A stretch of 64,000 bases of DNA. Origin: an uncultured Bacteroidales bacterium. GTDB lineage: Bacteria > Bacteroidota > Bacteroidia > Bacteroidales > Barnesiellaceae. The stretch is taken from NCBI GenBank assembly GCA_949298955.1, contig CASFYQ010000004.1:1-64000 (forward strand), written 5' to 3'. How positions within the stretch are numbered: position 1 is the stretch's first letter; each line of letters begins with the position of its first letter. The position numbers and the translations under genes are program-made. This document shows, in pieces, positions 17,116 to 27,215 of the stretch. The notes beneath the pieces were generated by a model. It was given only the letters and a program-made list of their open reading frames with translations, had not been told where the DNA came from and searched no databases.

Positions 17116-18579
17116 ATGAAAAAAGTAGAAGAACTATTATCGGGAATTGCAGTGGCCGAGTGTCGGGGTGCCGGGCTAAAAGAGGTATCGGGCGTGGAGT
17201 CCGACTCGCGCCAGGTCAAGGAGGGCTACCTTTTTGTCGCCGTGCGCGGTGTTACGGTCGATGGCCATACCTTTATTCCCCAGGCGATAGCCCGGGGCGC
17301 TCGGGTGATTGTTTGCGAAGAGTTCCCTGCCGATTTGGACGACGAGGTCATGTATGTACGGGTCGATGACAGTTCGGTTGCTTTCGGCCTGTTGGCCTCG
17401 GCCTGGTATGGAAATCCCTCGCGTGAACTCACTCTGGTAGGGGTGACCGGGACCAACGGAAAGACAACCACGGCCACTCTTCTCTACGAGATGTTCCGTT
17501 CGCTGGGTTACAAGGCAGGACTCCTCTCGACAGTGTGCAATTATATCGACGATGTGAGAGTACCCGCCACGCACACCACTCCCGACCCGCTGCACCTGCA
17601 TCGCCTGTTGCGCGATATGGTCGACGCAGGTTGCCAGTATGCCTTTATGGAGGTAAGCTCACACTCGGCGGCTCAGCATCGCATTGCGGGACTCGATTTC
17701 GACGGAGCTGTTTTCACCAATCTTACACGCGACCACATCGACTATCACAAGACGATCGAGGCCTATCTGAAAGCCAAAAAATCGTTTTTCGACGGCCTGC
17801 CCGAGGGCTCTTTTGCCCTCACCAACCTCGACGACAAGTCGGGGCTGGTAATGTTGCAGAACACTCGGGCCAAGAAGCACACCTACTCTTTGCGTACGAT
17901 GGCCGATTTTAGAGCACGCATTATCGAAAGCCGTATCGACGGCATGACGCTCGAGATAAATGGCAAGCCCGTCGAGGTGATGTTTGTAGGCAAGTTCAAC
18001 GTCTACAACCTGCTGGCTGTCTATGGTGCCACCTGCTTGCTGGGACAAAACCCCGACGAGGTACTGCGCAGAATGAGTCTGCTCGTGCCGGTGGCCGGGC
18101 GGTTCCAGACGTTGCATTCGTCGCGCGGATATACCGCCATCGTGGATTATGCCCATACCCCCGACGCCTTGAACAACGTGCTGAGCTCCATTCGCGAGGT
18201 GCTGGGCAATCGGGGACAGGTTATCACGGTCGTGGGGGCCGGTGGCAACCGCGACAAGGGCAAGCGCCCCATGATGGCCCGCGAGGCGGTGAATTTGAGC
18301 GACCGGGTGATTTTCACCTCCGACAATCCCCGTTTCGAGAATCCCAACGATATTTTGAACGATATGTTGGCCGGTCTCGACGGTGAACAGCGGCGCAAAG
18401 TATTGGCTTTGCCCGACCGTCGCGAAGCGATACGTGCCGCTACGCAGTTTGCCCGGCCGGGCGATGTGATTCTGATAGCGGGCAAGGGGCACGAAGACTA
18501 TCAGGAAATCGAGGGCGTGAAGCACCATTTCGACGATAAGGAAGAGGTGGAAAAACTGTTTGCCGAGGAGCAAGCCTAA
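17116..18579 (+). CDS. murE: UDP-MurNAc-tripeptide synthetase (meso-DAP adding)
   Basis: MurE adds the third stem-peptide residue to UDP-MurNAc-L-Ala-D-Glu in the cytoplasm using ATP. The ATP-binding loop [15 protein letters not shown] is near residue 110. The substrate-specificity motif DNPR is intact in [11 protein letters not shown] near residue 400, which indicates meso-diaminopimelate rather than lysine. [10 protein letters not shown] and the C-terminal GKGHEDYQ are also typical. Length 487 residues, full. It lies 13 bases after ftsI within the dcw operon. Confidence 0.96.
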   Translation: MKKVEELLSGIAVAECRGAGLKEVSGVESDSRQVKEGYLFVAVRGVTVDGHTFIPQAIARGARVIVCEEFPADLDDEVMYVRVDDSSVAFGLLASAWYGNPSRELTLVGVTGTNGKTTTATLLYEMFRSLGYKAGLLSTVCNYIDDVRVPATHTTPDPLHLHRLLRDMVDAGCQYAFMEVSSHSAAQHRIAGLDFDGAVFTNLTRDHIDYHKTIEAYLKAKKSFFDGLPEGSFALTNLDDKSGLVMLQNTRAKKHTYSLRTMADFRARIIESRIDGMTLEINGKPVEVMFVGKFNVYNLLAVYGATCLLGQNPDEVLRRMSLLVPVAGRFQTLHSSRGYTAIVDYAHTPDALNNVLSSIREVLGNRGQVITVVGAGGNRDKGKRPMMAREAVNLSDRVIFTSDNPRFENPNDILNDMLAGLDGEQRRKVLALPDRREAIRAATQFARPGDVILIAGKGHEDYQEIEGVKHHFDDKEEVEKLFAEEQA

Positions 18580-18606
18580 TATTAACCGGGAAGAAACCAA
18601 AAGAAT

Positions 18607-19872
18607 ATGCTATACTATCTGTTTCAATATCTCGAATCGATGTTCGATATTCCGGGAGCGCGATTGTTTTCGTACATTTCGTTTCGCTCGGGAGTGGCTT
18701 TTATTCTGTCGTTGTTCATCGCGACCATCATCGGTCGGCGCATTATCAACAAGTTGCAGATACGGCAAATCGGGGAACTGGTGCGCGACCTGGGACTGGA
18801 AGGGCAAATGGCGAAGAAGGGTACCCCTACGATGGGTGGTATCATCATACTCATTGCTATACTGGTGCCTTGTCTATTGGTCGGACGGCTGGGTAATATC
18901 TACATGATATTGATGCTCATTACCACGGTTTGGTTGGGCGCCATCGGCTTCCTCGACGATTATATCAAGGTATTTAAAAAGGATAAAGAAGGGTTGCATG
19001 GCCGGTTCAAAATCGTGGGGCAGGTGGGGCTCGGACTCATCGTGGGCCTTACGCTCTATTTGAGTCCCGATGTGGTAATCCGCGAGAATGTGGCAGTACA
19101 GGCTCCGGGCACAACGACCGAGGTTATCAAGTATGAGTCTGAAAATATCAAATCGACCCAAACAACCATACCTTTCTTCAAGAACAATAATCTCGACTAT
19201 GCCGATTTGGTGCCGTTTTTGGGCGATCATGCACAGACGGGCGGTTGGATTATCTTCATTCTGATAACGATTTTCGTAGTTACCGCCGTCTCCAACGGGG
19301 CCAACCTTACCGACGGCCTCGATGGCCTGGCTACGGGAACCTCGGCCATCATGGGCCTCACGTTAGGCATATTGGCTTATCTGTCGGGCCACATTGCCTA
19401 TGCCTCCTATCTGAACATTATGTATATCCCGGGCAGTGAAGAACTGGTTGTGTTTGCCAGTGCCTTCATGGGTGCCACCATCGGCTTCCTGTGGTACAAT
19501 GCCTATCCGGCACAAGTCTTCATGGGCGATACGGGCAGCCTTACCTTGGGCGGTATCATAGCCGTCTTTGCCCTCTGTATACACAAAGAGCTCCTTATTC
19601 CCATCTTGTGTGCTATCTTCTTTGTCGAGGATCTCTCGGTAATGATACAAGTGGCCTATTTCAAGATTACCAAGCGCAAGTATGGCGAGGGGCGCCGAGT
19701 ATTCAAGATGACACCGTTGCATCATCATTTCCAAAAACCGGGAAATGCCGGAATCAACGCTTTGATACAAAAACCGTTGCAAGCCGTGCCCGAGTCGAAG
19801 ATTGTCGTTCGTTTTTGGATTGTCGGCATCATGCTGGCAGCCATTACCATAGTCACGCTGAAAATGCGATAG
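18607..19872 (+). CDS. mraY: Phospho-MurNAc-pentapeptide transferase
   Basis: MraY transfers phospho-MurNAc-pentapeptide to undecaprenyl phosphate, producing lipid I at the inner membrane. It is a multi-span protein of 421 residues. The family motifs are visible: GTPTMGG near residue 77, FLDDYIK near 117, [10 protein letters not shown] near 235, GDTGSL near 310 and MTPLHHHFQ near 365. A hydrophilic insert between early spans (around residues 155-200) makes it longer than the roughly 360 residues of E. coli MraY; this length is usual in Bacteroidetes. Confidence 0.96.
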   Translation: MLYYLFQYLESMFDIPGARLFSYISFRSGVAFILSLFIATIIGRRIINKLQIRQIGELVRDLGLEGQMAKKGTPTMGGIIILIAILVPCLLVGRLGNIYMILMLITTVWLGAIGFLDDYIKVFKKDKEGLHGRFKIVGQVGLGLIVGLTLYLSPDVVIRENVAVQAPGTTTEVIKYESENIKSTQTTIPFFKNNNLDYADLVPFLGDHAQTGGWIIFILITIFVVTAVSNGANLTDGLDGLATGTSAIMGLTLGILAYLSGHIAYASYLNIMYIPGSEELVVFASAFMGATIGFLWYNAYPAQVFMGDTGSLTLGGIIAVFALCIHKELLIPILCAIFFVEDLSVMIQVAYFKITKRKYGEGRRVFKMTPLHHHFQKPGNAGINALIQKPLQAVPESKIVVRFWIVGIMLAAITIVTLKMR

Positions 19873-19887
19873 AAAGGTTGTTTCGTT

Positions 19888-21231
19888 ATGGAAAAGAGAA
19901 AAAGAATTGTAGTGTTGGGAGCGGGAGAGAGCGGTGCCGGAGCCGCTGTGCTGGCTCAGGTGAAGGGTTTCGATGTGTTTGTTTCGGATATGTCGACAAT
20001 CCCGAGCAAGTATAAAGAGCAGCTCGACCGTTATGGAATTGCCTGGGAAGAGGGGCATCACACCCCCGAGCTTATCTTGAATGCCGACGAGGTCATCAAA
20101 AGTCCCGGTATCCCCGACAAGGCCCCCATGATTGTGGCTTTGCGCAAGCAGAATATTCCCATCATCTCCGAAATCGAGTTTGCCGGCCGCTATACCCGGG
20201 CCCGCATGATTTGCATCACCGGCAGCAACGGCAAGACGACCACGACGCTGCTTACCTATCATATTCTCAAAAGCGCGAGCCTGAAAGTGGGCCTGGCCGG
20301 GAATGTAGGGAAAAGTCTGGCCTTGCAGGTGGCTACTTGCGACTATGACTATTATGTCATTGAGTTGAGCAGTTTTCAGCTCGACAACATGTATGATTTC
20401 AAGGCCCATATCGCCGTGTTGCTCAACATCACACCCGACCACCTCGACCGGTATGATTATAAGATGGAGAACTATGTCGATGCCAAGTTCCGCATCATTC
20501 GCAACCAAACCGAGGACGATGCTTTCATTTATTGGAACGACGATCCCGTCATCAACGAAAAGCTGTCGACTCTCTCGCTCAAATCGCAGTGTTATCCCTT
20601 TGCCGAGACGCACGAGCCCGGCACTCAGGCCTATACCGAGCATGGAGAGCTGACCATCGATACCCCCGAGGAGAAACTCACGATGCCTGCCGATGAGCTT
20701 TCGCTGCGTGGTCGTCATAACCTCTACAATTCGATGGCTGCCGGTCTGTCGGCCTGTCTGTTGAATGTGAAGAAGGACTCTATTCGCAAGGCATTGAGCG
20801 ATTTCGAGTCGGTCGAGCATCGACTCGAGCGGGTTGCCTCGGTACGAGGGGTGCAGTTTATCAATGACTCCAAGGCGACGAATGTCAATTCGTGCTGGTA
20901 TGCGTTGGAGAGCATGAAGACCCCCGTAGTGCTTATCTTGGGAGGAAAAGACAAGGGCAACGACTATACCGAGATAGAGCAACTGGTGCGCGATAAGGTG
21001 AAGGCGCTGGTGTTTCTCGGGGTTGACAACACCAAGCTGCACGATTTCTTCGAGGGTAAGGTACCTTACATTACCGAAGCTCGCTCCATGAAAGAGGCGG
21101 TAGACAAGTCGTATGCACTCGCGGCGCCGGGCGATACGGTATTGCTGTCGCCCTGCTGTGCCAGTTTCGATTTGTTCAAGAGCTACGAAGACCGAGGCGA
21201 CCAGTTCAAGGCATGTGTAAGAGCATTATGA
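19888..21231 (+). CDS. murD: UDP-MurNAc-L-alanine:D-glutamate ligase
   Basis: The second amino-acid ligase of the peptidoglycan pathway, cytosolic and ATP-dependent. The N-terminal UDP-binding VLGAGESGAGAAVLA motif (about residues 9-23), ATP loop ITGSNGKTTTTLL near residue 111, NDSKATNVNS near residue 330 and LSPCCASFDLF near the end are all MurD hallmarks. Length 447, full. It lies 15 bases after mraY and is followed 17 bases later by ftsW. Confidence 0.96.
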   Translation: MEKRKRIVVLGAGESGAGAAVLAQVKGFDVFVSDMSTIPSKYKEQLDRYGIAWEEGHHTPELILNADEVIKSPGIPDKAPMIVALRKQNIPIISEIEFAGRYTRARMICITGSNGKTTTTLLTYHILKSASLKVGLAGNVGKSLALQVATCDYDYYVIELSSFQLDNMYDFKAHIAVLLNITPDHLDRYDYKMENYVDAKFRIIRNQTEDDAFIYWNDDPVINEKLSTLSLKSQCYPFAETHEPGTQAYTEHGELTIDTPEEKLTMPADELSLRGRHNLYNSMAAGLSACLLNVKKDSIRKALSDFESVEHRLERVASVRGVQFINDSKATNVNSCWYALESMKTPVVLILGGKDKGNDYTEIEQLVRDKVKALVFLGVDNTKLHDFFEGKVPYITEARSMKEAVDKSYALAAPGDTVLLSPCCASFDLFKSYEDRGDQFKACVRAL

Positions 21232-21248
21232 TATAAACGAGCAGGATT

Positions 21249-22535
21249 ATGAGTGTCGAGGCAATGGAGAAGGTCAAGCGGAGCGACCCCTATATTTGGG
21301 GGATTATTATCATTTTGTATATCGTGTCGGTTGTCGAGGTGTATAGTGCGATAAGCCGTGAAATTACGGGGGGAGATGTCTACTCGCCTATTATAGAGCA
21401 TGTATTGCATCTCTTCTCGGGTTTCCTCATCACCTATGTTGTCTCTAAGATACACTACAAGTGGTTTAAGGCGCTGGCTTATGTACTGATACCTGCGGCT
21501 ATTGTGCTGCTGGTGTGTATTCTTTTTTGGGGCGATGAGATTCACGGAGCCAAACGATCGATTTCTGTATTGGGCATTTCGATACAAGGTTCGGAGGTAG
21601 CCAAAGTAACCATCGTATTGGCGATGGCCACCATCTTGGCCAAGACGCAGATCAAGCGAGGGGTAGACATCAAAGGCGTGGTATGGGTTGCAGCTCTGGT
21701 AATCGTTTTCAGCGGGCTTTTGTTTACCCAGGGGTTGACCAATACGTTGCTCTTTATCGGGATAAGCGTGTGCATGATGCTTATCGGAGGAGTGGAGTGG
21801 TATAAGCTGGGCGTTGTCTTTTTGGTGTATTTGGTTTTGGCGTTGGCGGTAATGCAAGCCAAAGATCTCATTACCGAGATAAAAACATCACCGGTATTGG
21901 CTACTCAGGAGGCAGTCATGTCGGGTGATGAGCCAAGCAATCGGGTCATAGAGCGATCGTCCACCTGGGAGAATCGGTTGAAAGATTTTTTCGATCCCAT
22001 TCCCGAGTATGAAAAGGCGACTACTCCCGATAATTTACAGGAACATCGGGCTGCCATGGCTATGGCCCACGGAGGCATTACCGGGGTAGGGCCCGGCAAC
22101 AGCCGGGAGTCGTCACGTCTGCCGTTGGCTTTCTCCGATTACATCTATGCCATCATCATCGAGGATTTGGGATTTGTTATTGGCGGGGTAGGTCTCTTGT
22201 TGGTCTATCTCATGATATTGGCGCGGGCAGGGCTTATAGCCCGTCGTTGTACCAAAGCTTTCCCGGCACTGCTGGTGATGGGAATGGCGGTAATGATTGT
22301 GTTGCAGGCACTCTTCAACATGGCCATCGTGGTGGGGGTGTTCCCGGTTTCGGGGCAGCCGTTGCCGCTGATTAGCAAGGGGGGTACCTCTATTTGGATG
22401 ATGAGTTTTGGCTTCGGGGTCATGCTCAGCGTGAGCCGGTTTGCCGTAAAAGATACAGGGAGTGATATTAAGTCGGAGCGGGAGAGCGACTTGCCCGAAG
22501 ATTTGCAAGCGGCCAATCCCACTAATTTAGCATAA
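21249..22535 (+). CDS. ftsW: Septal peptidoglycan polymerase FtsW (SEDS family)
   Basis: A polytopic SEDS glycosyltransferase that polymerises lipid II at the septum with FtsI. Around ten membrane segments are visible. The signature VFPVSGQPLPLISKGGTS near residue 365 is diagnostic. A hydrophilic segment of about 90 residues in the middle (roughly 210-290) contains the conserved ALAHGGITGVGPG-like motif (MAMAHGGITGVGPGNS). The start could also be the second ATG (MEKVKRSDP), five codons later. Length 428 residues. Confidence 0.95.
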   Translation: MSVEAMEKVKRSDPYIWGIIIILYIVSVVEVYSAISREITGGDVYSPIIEHVLHLFSGFLITYVVSKIHYKWFKALAYVLIPAAIVLLVCILFWGDEIHGAKRSISVLGISIQGSEVAKVTIVLAMATILAKTQIKRGVDIKGVVWVAALVIVFSGLLFTQGLTNTLLFIGISVCMMLIGGVEWYKLGVVFLVYLVLALAVMQAKDLITEIKTSPVLATQEAVMSGDEPSNRVIERSSTWENRLKDFFDPIPEYEKATTPDNLQEHRAAMAMAHGGITGVGPGNSRESSRLPLAFSDYIYAIIIEDLGFVIGGVGLLLVYLMILARAGLIARRCTKAFPALLVMGMAVMIVLQALFNMAIVVGVFPVSGQPLPLISKGGTSIWMMSFGFGVMLSVSRFAVKDTGSDIKSERESDLPEDLQAANPTNLA

Positions 22536-22541
22536 GAGCCT

Positions 22542-23654
22542 ATGAAACAAGTAATAAAAGTGTTGATAAGCGGCGGTGGAACAGGGGGGCATATCTTCCC
22601 TGCCATATCCATTGCCAATGCGATAAAGGCCCGGTGCCCCGAGGCCGACATTTTGTTTGTCGGGGCCGAGAACCGTATGGAAATGGAGAAAGTACCGGCG
22701 GCGGGATACCCTATCGAGGGGCTTCCCGTGAGCGGCTTCAATCGCAGTAACTTGCTGGCCAATTTCAAAGTGTTGTGGCGGTTGGGTAAGAGTTTGCGGT
22801 TGGCCCGCCGCATTGTGCGCAAATTCAATCCCGATGTTGCCGTGGGGGTGGGCGGTTATGCCAGCGGCCCCACTTTGTGGGCGGCTGCCCGTCGGGGTGT
22901 ACCTACTCTCATTCAAGAGCAGAACTCCTATGCCGGAGTCACCAATAAGCTGTTGGCTTCGAAGGCAAACACCATCTGTGTAGCCTACGACGGCATGGAG
23001 AGGTTTTTCCCGGCCGACAAAATCGTTCTCACCGGTAACCCAGTGCGGCAGGATTTGTGCAACGACCGGTTGACTCGCGATGAGGCGCTCGAATCTTTCG
23101 GGCTCGACCCCCGCAAGAAAACGATTCTGCTCATTGGCGGCAGTCTGGGAGCTCTCACTCTCAACACGGCCGTGGTCGAGTCTATACCCGAGATTGTAAA
23201 GAGTGGGGTGCAACTCATTTGGCAGTGTGGCAAACGGTTCGACGAGCGGGCCCGTGCCGCCTTGCAAACTGCGGGGAATCCTCATTGCATCAAGCAGATG
23301 CCCTTTATTGCCCGCATGGATTTGGCCTATAAGGCTGCCGATTTGGTTATTTCGCGGGCTGGAGCCAGTTCCATCTCGGAACTTTGTTTGCTGGGTAAGC
23401 CGGTTGTGCTGGTACCGTCGCCCAATGTGGCCGAAGATCATCAGACCAAGAACGCCGAGGCCCTTTCGTCGAAAGGGGCCGCTATCCTGGTTCGCGACGC
23501 CGAGGCCCGTCAACGGTTGATGCCTTGTGCCCTCTCGGTGGTACACGACGAAGAGAGTTTGCTGTCGATGAGCCGGCAGATTGCCATGTTGGCACAGCAC
23601 GATTCGGCAGCTCGTATAGCCGATATAATTTTTGATATAGCCCATAAGAGATGA
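22542..23654 (+). CDS. murG: UDP-GlcNAc:lipid I GlcNAc transferase
   Basis: MurG adds GlcNAc to lipid I to give lipid II on the cytoplasmic face of the membrane. The glycine-rich N-terminal loop SGGGTGGHIFPA (about residues 10-21), VGVGGYASGP near residue 105 and LIQEQNSYAGVTN near 125 are family signatures. The C-terminal donor-binding segment SRAGASSISEL lies near residue 272. Length 370 residues. The stop overlaps the murC start by four bases (ATGA), indicating coupled translation. Confidence 0.96.
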   Translation: MKQVIKVLISGGGTGGHIFPAISIANAIKARCPEADILFVGAENRMEMEKVPAAGYPIEGLPVSGFNRSNLLANFKVLWRLGKSLRLARRIVRKFNPDVAVGVGGYASGPTLWAAARRGVPTLIQEQNSYAGVTNKLLASKANTICVAYDGMERFFPADKIVLTGNPVRQDLCNDRLTRDEALESFGLDPRKKTILLIGGSLGALTLNTAVVESIPEIVKSGVQLIWQCGKRFDERARAALQTAGNPHCIKQMPFIARMDLAYKAADLVISRAGASSISELCLLGKPVVLVPSPNVAEDHQTKNAEALSSKGAAILVRDAEARQRLMPCALSVVHDEESLLSMSRQIAMLAQHDSAARIADIIFDIAHKR

Positions 23655-25021
23655 AACAGTATACTTCGCTTTATTTCGTAGGTGCCGGCGGCATAGGAAT
23701 GAGTGCATTGGTGCGCTATTTTCTGGCAAAGGGCTATCGGGTAGCCGGTTATGACCGCACCCCGTCGCCACTTACCGAGGCGTTACAGTCCGAAGGACTG
23801 GAGATTGCCTATGACGAGGAGGTCGCCCTCATTCCCGATTATTGCCGCGACCCGGCTACGACGCTTGTGGTTTACACGCCGGCCGTCCCCGCCACACATG
23901 CCGGGCTGGTCTATTTCAGGGCACAGGGTTTCAAGGTGGTGAAACGGGCCGAGTTGTTGGGCCTCATCACCCAGTCGAGCAAAGGGCTTTGTTTCTCGGG
24001 AACGCACGGCAAGACCACGACCTCGAGCATGGCCGCTCACATTTTTCACGAGTCGGCTGTCGGGTGTAATGCCTTTCTGGGAGGTATCCTGCGCAACTAC
24101 GACAGTAACCTGATTCTGTCGGAGCACTCGCCCTTTACCGTTATCGAAGCCGATGAGTACGACCGCTCGTTCCACTGGTTGCACCCCTATATGGCAGTGG
24201 TGACGGCTACCGACCCCGACCACCTCGACATCTACGGAACCGAGGAGGCCTATCTCGAGAGCTTTGCTCATTTCACCTCGCTCGTGCAACCCGGCGGTTG
24301 CCTGGTTGTCAAGAAAGGCATCAAGTTGATACCCCGCGTGCAGGAAGGGGTCAAGGTTTATACCTATTCGGCTCGTGACGGTGGCGACTTTCATGCCGAG
24401 AACATACGGGTAGGCAATGGCACGATAATCTTCGATTTCGTGGCTCCCGATAGCATGGTGGCCGACGTTGAATTGGGAGTCCCTGTCGAAATCAATATCG
24501 AGAATGCCGTGGCTGCCATGGCTATTGCCCGGTTGAACGGTGTGGCTGCCGACGATATGCGGCGGGCGATGGCTACATTCAAGGGGGCGAAACGGCGCTT
24601 CGAGTTTTGGGTGAAACGCGACGACCGGGTGATGATCGACGATTATGCCCATCACCCCGATGAGCTGAAAGCCAGCATTTGCTCGGTGCGGGCTCTCTAT
24701 CCCGGACGCAAGCTCACGGTAATCTTTCAGCCGCACCTGTATAGCCGCACCCGCGATTTTGCACCCCAGTTTGCCGAAGCTCTCTCGTTGGCCGACGAGG
24801 TTTTCCTGCTCGACATCTATCCGGCGCGCGAGTTGCCTATACCGGGAGTCACCTCGCAGATTATTTTTGACAGGATAACGTGCAGGAATAAAGAACTTTG
24901 TTTGCGCGAAAAGTTGTTAGAACGAATAAAAGAGTGTAACTTTGACATTTTATTGACGATGGGAGCCGGCGATATAGACCGTTTGCTCCCCCAGATAGCG
25001 TCGATTGTAGAGGCGAAATGA
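23651..25021 (+). CDS. murC: UDP-MurNAc:L-alanine ligase
   Basis: The first amino-acid ligase of the stem peptide, encoded here after MurG. The NAD-fold-like VGAGGIGMSALVRYFL start (about residues 10-25), ATP loop SGTHGKTTTSSMAAHIF near residue 117, EADEYDRSF near 173 and DDYAHHPDELKA near 332 are all MurC motifs. Length 456, full. It overlaps murG at its start and ftsQ at its end (ATGA in both cases), so the three are translationally coupled. Confidence 0.96.
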   Translation: MKQYTSLYFVGAGGIGMSALVRYFLAKGYRVAGYDRTPSPLTEALQSEGLEIAYDEEVALIPDYCRDPATTLVVYTPAVPATHAGLVYFRAQGFKVVKRAELLGLITQSSKGLCFSGTHGKTTTSSMAAHIFHESAVGCNAFLGGILRNYDSNLILSEHSPFTVIEADEYDRSFHWLHPYMAVVTATDPDHLDIYGTEEAYLESFAHFTSLVQPGGCLVVKKGIKLIPRVQEGVKVYTYSARDGGDFHAENIRVGNGTIIFDFVAPDSMVADVELGVPVEINIENAVAAMAIARLNGVAADDMRRAMATFKGAKRRFEFWVKRDDRVMIDDYAHHPDELKASICSVRALYPGRKLTVIFQPHLYSRTRDFAPQFAEALSLADEVFLLDIYPARELPIPGVTSQIIFDRITCRNKELCLREKLLERIKECNFDILLTMGAGDIDRLLPQIASIVEAK

Positions 25022-25752
25022 AGGTATTGTTGAGATTTTTGTTGATGGTAGTGTTGGTCGTCTACCTGTTTGTCTCGTTCTTTATTCTCCGCTCTCATGC
25101 GGCAGAGGATAAATGTGTCGACTTGCAGGTCGAGGTGCTTGACAGTGCTGTGCGGCATTATGTCTCGGCAGCCGATGTTTATCGTTATATCGAGGAGTAC
25201 GATTTGGACCCATGCGGGAAACCGTTGGGCGAAATCGATACCGAGAACTTGGAGCAAACCCTCATGCACAACGGCATGCTGGCTTCGGTCGAGTGTTACA
25301 AACGGGTGGGCGGAACCGTGTGTGTGAAAGTGACTCAGCGGGTTCCCGTGATGCGGGTAATGGCCGGTGGCAGCAACTATTACGTCGATACCGAGGGCGA
25401 ACGTGTGGCGGCCATGAGCCGGTATCGGGTTCATCTGCCTTTGGTGACTGGCCGGGTCGACAGTGTGTTGACCTATCGCGATTTGTTGCCGGTGGTGCGA
25501 TACATCTACGAACACCCGTTTTGGAATGCCCAAATCGAGCAGATACATGTCAACGAATGTCATGAAATAGAGCTGGTACCCCGGGTAGGTAATCAGACGA
25601 TTTTGTTGGGTTCGGCACAGGATTATGAAACGAAATTCGACAACCTTATGACAGTCTATAAGAAAGTGTTCAGTCATACCGGCTGGTCGATGTACGATAC
25701 CATTTCGTTGAAATATAAGAACCAGGTGGTTTGTACCCGAACGAAAAAGTAA
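25018..25752 (+). CDS. ftsQ: Cell division protein FtsQ-like
   Basis: A bitopic protein of 244 residues. One N-terminal transmembrane segment (about residues 4-23) is followed by a periplasmic POTRA/FtsQ region (VDLQVEVLDSAVRHYVSAADVYRYI) and the FtsQ body ending in a beta-rich segment. Sequence similarity to proteobacterial FtsQ is weak, as usual in Bacteroidetes. Placement between murC and ftsA and the topology support the call. It would connect FtsL and FtsB-type partners to the divisome. Confidence 0.87.
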   Translation: MKVLLRFLLMVVLVVYLFVSFFILRSHAAEDKCVDLQVEVLDSAVRHYVSAADVYRYIEEYDLDPCGKPLGEIDTENLEQTLMHNGMLASVECYKRVGGTVCVKVTQRVPVMRVMAGGSNYYVDTEGERVAAMSRYRVHLPLVTGRVDSVLTYRDLLPVVRYIYEHPFWNAQIEQIHVNECHEIELVPRVGNQTILLGSAQDYETKFDNLMTVYKKVFSHTGWSMYDTISLKYKNQVVCTRTKK

Positions 25753-25778
25753 TGGAATAAAACAAATACTATAAAGTT

Positions 25779-27203
25779 ATGGATACGGATAGATACATAG
25801 TAGCTATTGAGATCGGGAGCTCGAAGATTAGAGGCGCCATCGCGACCCGTTCTCTGAAAGGGGTTGTTACTGTGCTTGGAGTAGATACCGAACCGTTGAC
25901 CGGCAGCGTGAAACGGGGTTTCGTTGTGCGGCCCGAAGAGGTTGCCTCGAAAGTTCGGCGCCTGATAGTCAAATTGAGAAACCGGATAGGATCTTCGAAA
26001 AAAATCAAACAAGTATACGTGGGCATCAGTGGGCAATCGCTTCATGCCGAGGACCACATGATAAGCCGTGATTTCCCCGAGGGAACCTCTATCACCGAGG
26101 ATATTATCAAGCATTTGCAGGACGAGGCCCGTGAGATGCCCATTGCCGGGTCCGATATTTTGGAGGTAGTTCGCACCGGAGTGACTGTCGACGGCAAGCC
26201 GCGCATCGATGGGGAAGAGCCGGTAGGCTCGAACCTGAAAATGGGATTGAAGCTGATAGTAGCCCGCGACGACCTTAAAAAGAGTGCCGCCCGCTGTTTC
26301 CAGGGCGACGTTGCCGTGGTGCGTTATATCCCTACGGCTCTTTCGACGGCCTATGTCGCTTTGAGCAACGAAGACCGTCAGGCCGGTGTGATGTTGGTCG
26401 ATTTCGGAGCCGACACTACTACGGTGTCGATTTTCAAAGACGGGACGTTGCGCTACCTCTCGACCATACCGCTTGGCGGGCAGAACATTACGCGCGATAT
26501 CATGACGCTGAACGTGACCGAAGCCGAGGCCGAGTCGTTCAAGGTGCGTCTGGGATCGGCCAAACCGATGGGCGAGGAGTCGAATATCACGTTGCGGGGC
26601 GAAAACAACTCCGAAATCAAGAGTCTCGACCTCTCGAAAGCAGTCAAGGCTCGTATCGAGGAGATTGTGGCCAATGTCAACGCTCATTTCGATTACGCCA
26701 AGTGCGACCCCAAGAGTCTGGAAGCCGGAATGGTGATTGTAGGTGGAGCCTCCAAGCTCCCCAATCTGGCCGAGCTTCTGGCCGAGAAATGCGACATCAA
26801 GGTGCGCAAAGGTGCTCTTCGTCAAGATATGTTGCTCGACGTCGCTTCGCAATCGAAGAGTAGCGACTATCTGCAAATCCTGGGCTTGCTCTATTGCGGT
26901 CGGGAAAACTGCGTGGAATCGACGGTCAAACCTGTCGAAGAGCCTGTGAGCGAACCTGTTGAGGTCGAGGACGAAATGCACGTAGACCCGAAAGAGCAGA
27001 AAAAACGCGAGAAAAAAGAGAAAGCTAATCGCGCTCGCGAAGAGAAAATGCGCCGTAAACGCGAGGCCGAAGAGGCCAAGAACCATGCGAAAGATTCTGA
27101 AGAAGGAGAGAATGGCGCCAAAGGCCCCGGCCTGTTCGGTCGGTTGAAAGATATGGTTAAGAAGGCCGAGCGTCTGCTCGATGATGAAAACGATAACTAT
27201 TAA
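25779..27203 (+). CDS. ftsA: Cell division actin homologue FtsA
   Basis: FtsA tethers FtsZ filaments to the membrane. The actin-fold phosphate-binding loops are present (VAIEIGSSKIRGAI near residue 9, VDFGADTTTVSIF near residue 207, GGASKLPNL near residue 322). A highly charged linker of about 80 residues, rich in K, E and R, replaces the short tail of E. coli FtsA. The last about 20 residues (GLFGRLKDMVKKAERLL) form an amphipathic helix that fits the membrane-targeting sequence. Length 474 residues. Confidence 0.95.
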   Translation: MDTDRYIVAIEIGSSKIRGAIATRSLKGVVTVLGVDTEPLTGSVKRGFVVRPEEVASKVRRLIVKLRNRIGSSKKIKQVYVGISGQSLHAEDHMISRDFPEGTSITEDIIKHLQDEAREMPIAGSDILEVVRTGVTVDGKPRIDGEEPVGSNLKMGLKLIVARDDLKKSAARCFQGDVAVVRYIPTALSTAYVALSNEDRQAGVMLVDFGADTTTVSIFKDGTLRYLSTIPLGGQNITRDIMTLNVTEAEAESFKVRLGSAKPMGEESNITLRGENNSEIKSLDLSKAVKARIEEIVANVNAHFDYAKCDPKSLEAGMVIVGGASKLPNLAELLAEKCDIKVRKGALRQDMLLDVASQSKSSDYLQILGLLYCGRENCVESTVKPVEEPVSEPVEVEDEMHVDPKEQKKREKKEKANRAREEKMRRKREAEEAKNHAKDSEEGENGAKGPGLFGRLKDMVKKAERLLDDENDNY

Positions 27204-27215
27204 AAGAAGAACGCC